Shown one piece after another: positions 4,624 through 5,688 of a DNA stretch of 5,688 nt; positions within the stretch are counted from its first letter, which is position 1; the number at the start of each line of letters is the position of its first letter. Location of the stretch: positions 22,359 to 28,046 of the forward strand of contig DCTH01000157.1 of NCBI GenBank assembly GCA_002329495.1, written 5' to 3'. This DNA comes from Syntrophothermus sp. UBA1445 (GTDB lineage Bacteria; Bacillota; Syntrophomonadia; Syntrophomonadales; DTU052). The notes under the pieces were generated by a model. It worked only from the letters and a program-made list of their open reading frames with translations. It was not told the DNA's origin and searched no databases. Position numbers and translations under genes: made by a program.

Positions 4624-5688
4624 TCAGTATAATTTATCCGGAGGGGGCAATAAATTCGCCTTGATTACTGTGTTTTCACCGAACCGTTCATTAATGCGAT
4701 CCAGGACCTCTTCCGAGCGGGAAGTGGCATCTTCAGCAAAAAGGCTTCCCTGTTGAAGCGTTTCGAGAGAACGAAGATTACTAACCGATACTCCAATCAA
4801 ACGAATCTTACGTCGGTCCCGACTAAGTTGACGGAACAGCAAAGAGGCGGTTTCATACAGAACTGTACTGTTGGCGGTATATTCAGAGAGCGATTTGGAA
4901 CGGTTAATCGTTTTAAAGTCTTGATAACGGATTTTGATGGTCACTGTGCGGGCTTCCATCCTGGCCCGGCGCAGACGACGACCAAGCAGGTGTGAGAACT
5001 GTAGCAGGTAACCTTCCAGCAGATCGGGATCATCTATATCCTGGTCGAAGGTGATCTCTCGTCCGATAGACTTCATCTCCCGCTCCGTCTCAACCCGACG
5101 GCGGTCAATACCGTGGGCCAACTCCCAGAAGAAGGGACCCGATTGCCCCAGATGTTTTTCCAGAACCTCAGGCGGGGTATTGGCTAAATCCCCAATGGTC
5201 TCAATTCCTAACCGTTTCAGACTCTGCTGGGTTCTCGCTCCTACTCCCCACAGCCGGGAAACAGGAAGCGGACTGAGTACGCCCACCGCTTCCTCACGCC
5301 GAATGGTTTTCATTCCATCCGGTTTGCAAAGGTCGGTAGCCAGCTTGGCCAGGAATTTATTATAGGAAATACCCGTAGAAATTATTAAGCCGACTTCAGC
5401 CTGAACTATCCGTTTGATATCCTGGGCCATCCTTTCGGCGGATCCGAAAATGGTTAGTGAACCGGTTACATCCAAAAAGGCTTCATCTATAGAGAGGGGT
5501 TCAATATCCGGGGTAAAGCGGGAGAAGATCTCGAAGACCTGCCGGGAGGCTTCCGCATAGCGCTTGATGTCCACCGGTAAAAATACCGCTTCCGGGCATA
5601 ACCTTCGGGCCTGGGCCAGAGGCATGGCCGACTTAACTCCAAAACGACGAGCTTCATAAGAACAGGTAGCCACAACTCCCCTGGAATC
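4624..5688 (-). CDS. dinB: DNA polymerase IV (Y-family), 5' end beyond window
   Basis: An error-prone translesion DNA polymerase. The frame is open to the right edge, giving 354 codons that begin DSRGVVATCSYEARRFGV. In the family this follows about 40-50 N-terminal residues holding the first catalytic aspartate (DMDAFFA type), which lie outside. The GTG at 5671-5673 is internal, not the start. Visible parts in order: SYEAR...SAMP of the palm/fingers; SIDEAFLDVT with the catalytic Asp-Glu pair (5482-5487); the thumb with helix-hairpin-helix LWGVGARTQQSLKRLGIETIG; the little-finger domain with SIGREITF; and a sliding-clamp motif, QQGSLF (4738-4755). A 36-residue helical tail ending in RINERFGENTVI follows, as is common in Firmicute DinB proteins. 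No LexA box can be assessed because the promoter is outside. All visible key residues are intact. Confidence 0.95.
   Translation of the reverse strand, partial: DSRGVVATCSYEARRFGVKSAMPLAQARRLCPEAVFLPVDIKRYAEASRQVFEIFSRFTPDIEPLSIDEAFLDVTGSLTIFGSAERMAQDIKRIVQAEVGLIISTGISYNKFLAKLATDLCKPDGMKTIRREEAVGVLSPLPVSRLWGVGARTQQSLKRLGIETIGDLANTPPEVLEKHLGQSGPFFWELAHGIDRRRVETEREMKSIGREITFDQDIDDPDLLEGYLLQFSHLLGRRLRRARMEARTVTIKIRYQDFKTINRSKSLSEYTANSTVLYETASLLFRQLSRDRRKIRLIGVSVSNLRSLETLQQGSLFAEDATSRSEEVLDRINERFGENTVIKANLLPPPDKLY

Noticed and set aside
5051..5365. 104-codon plus-strand open frame inside dinB
   Set aside because: It is a shadow of the well-supported polymerase IV frame.
5671..5673. GTG as the start of dinB
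   Set aside because: The residues before it (DSRGV) continue the conserved polymerase IV sequence to the window edge, so the gene starts outside the window.
1..5688. CRISPR array, insertion sequence, tRNA or rRNA gene
   Set aside because: No regularly spaced repeats, transposase frame, terminal inverted repeats, cloverleaf or rRNA-like sequence was seen on either strand.

Overview
The window most likely comes from an endospore-forming Firmicute, probably a Clostridia/Peptococcaceae-type (Desulfotomaculum-like) bacterium. The basis is strong GGAGG-type Shine-Dalgarno sites, TTG starts, intermediate base composition, a Coat_F-type spore protein, a COG2509-type FAD dehydrogenase and a DUF3160 lipoprotein. 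The lineage is inferred from gene content only, not from any search.

Layout. The + strand carries the 3' end of an FAD-dependent dehydrogenase (1-158) and a complete 65-aa cold-shock protein (257-454) closed by a textbook terminator (512-535). The 496-base stretch 455-950 has no confident gene. It holds that terminator, a second hairpin that looks best as a minus-strand terminator (619-651), a possible 50-codon Arg/Asn/Asp/Gln-rich minus-strand ORF (684-836), and two dyads around a possible minus-strand promoter (845-884). At 951-1481 follow two tightly linked + strand genes, a 71-aa helical protein and a 104-aa Coat_F-like spore coat protein, ending in a terminator at 1529-1555.

Everything from 1562 to the right edge is transcribed from the minus strand. 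In order of transcription these are the DNA polymerase IV gene dinB (4624 to beyond 5688, 5' end cut off), a 721-aa DUF3160 lipoprotein (2324-4489) and a 210-aa membrane-anchored protein with FG-GAP/VCBS-like acidic loops (1562-2194). The 4490-4623 gap contains a near-perfect 14-bp direct repeat just upstream of the DUF3160 gene. The 2195-2323 gap shows no convincing terminator or promoter, so the last two genes may be co-transcribed.

Working together: the coat pair probably acts in the spore coat or developing spore. The DUF3160 and FG-GAP-like proteins both look exported and membrane-anchored and may form a cell-surface module of unknown function. The cold-shock protein (RNA chaperone) and Pol IV (translesion synthesis) are ordinary housekeeping or stress genes. 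The least explained parts are the 660-890 intergenic block and the DUF3160/FG-GAP pair.
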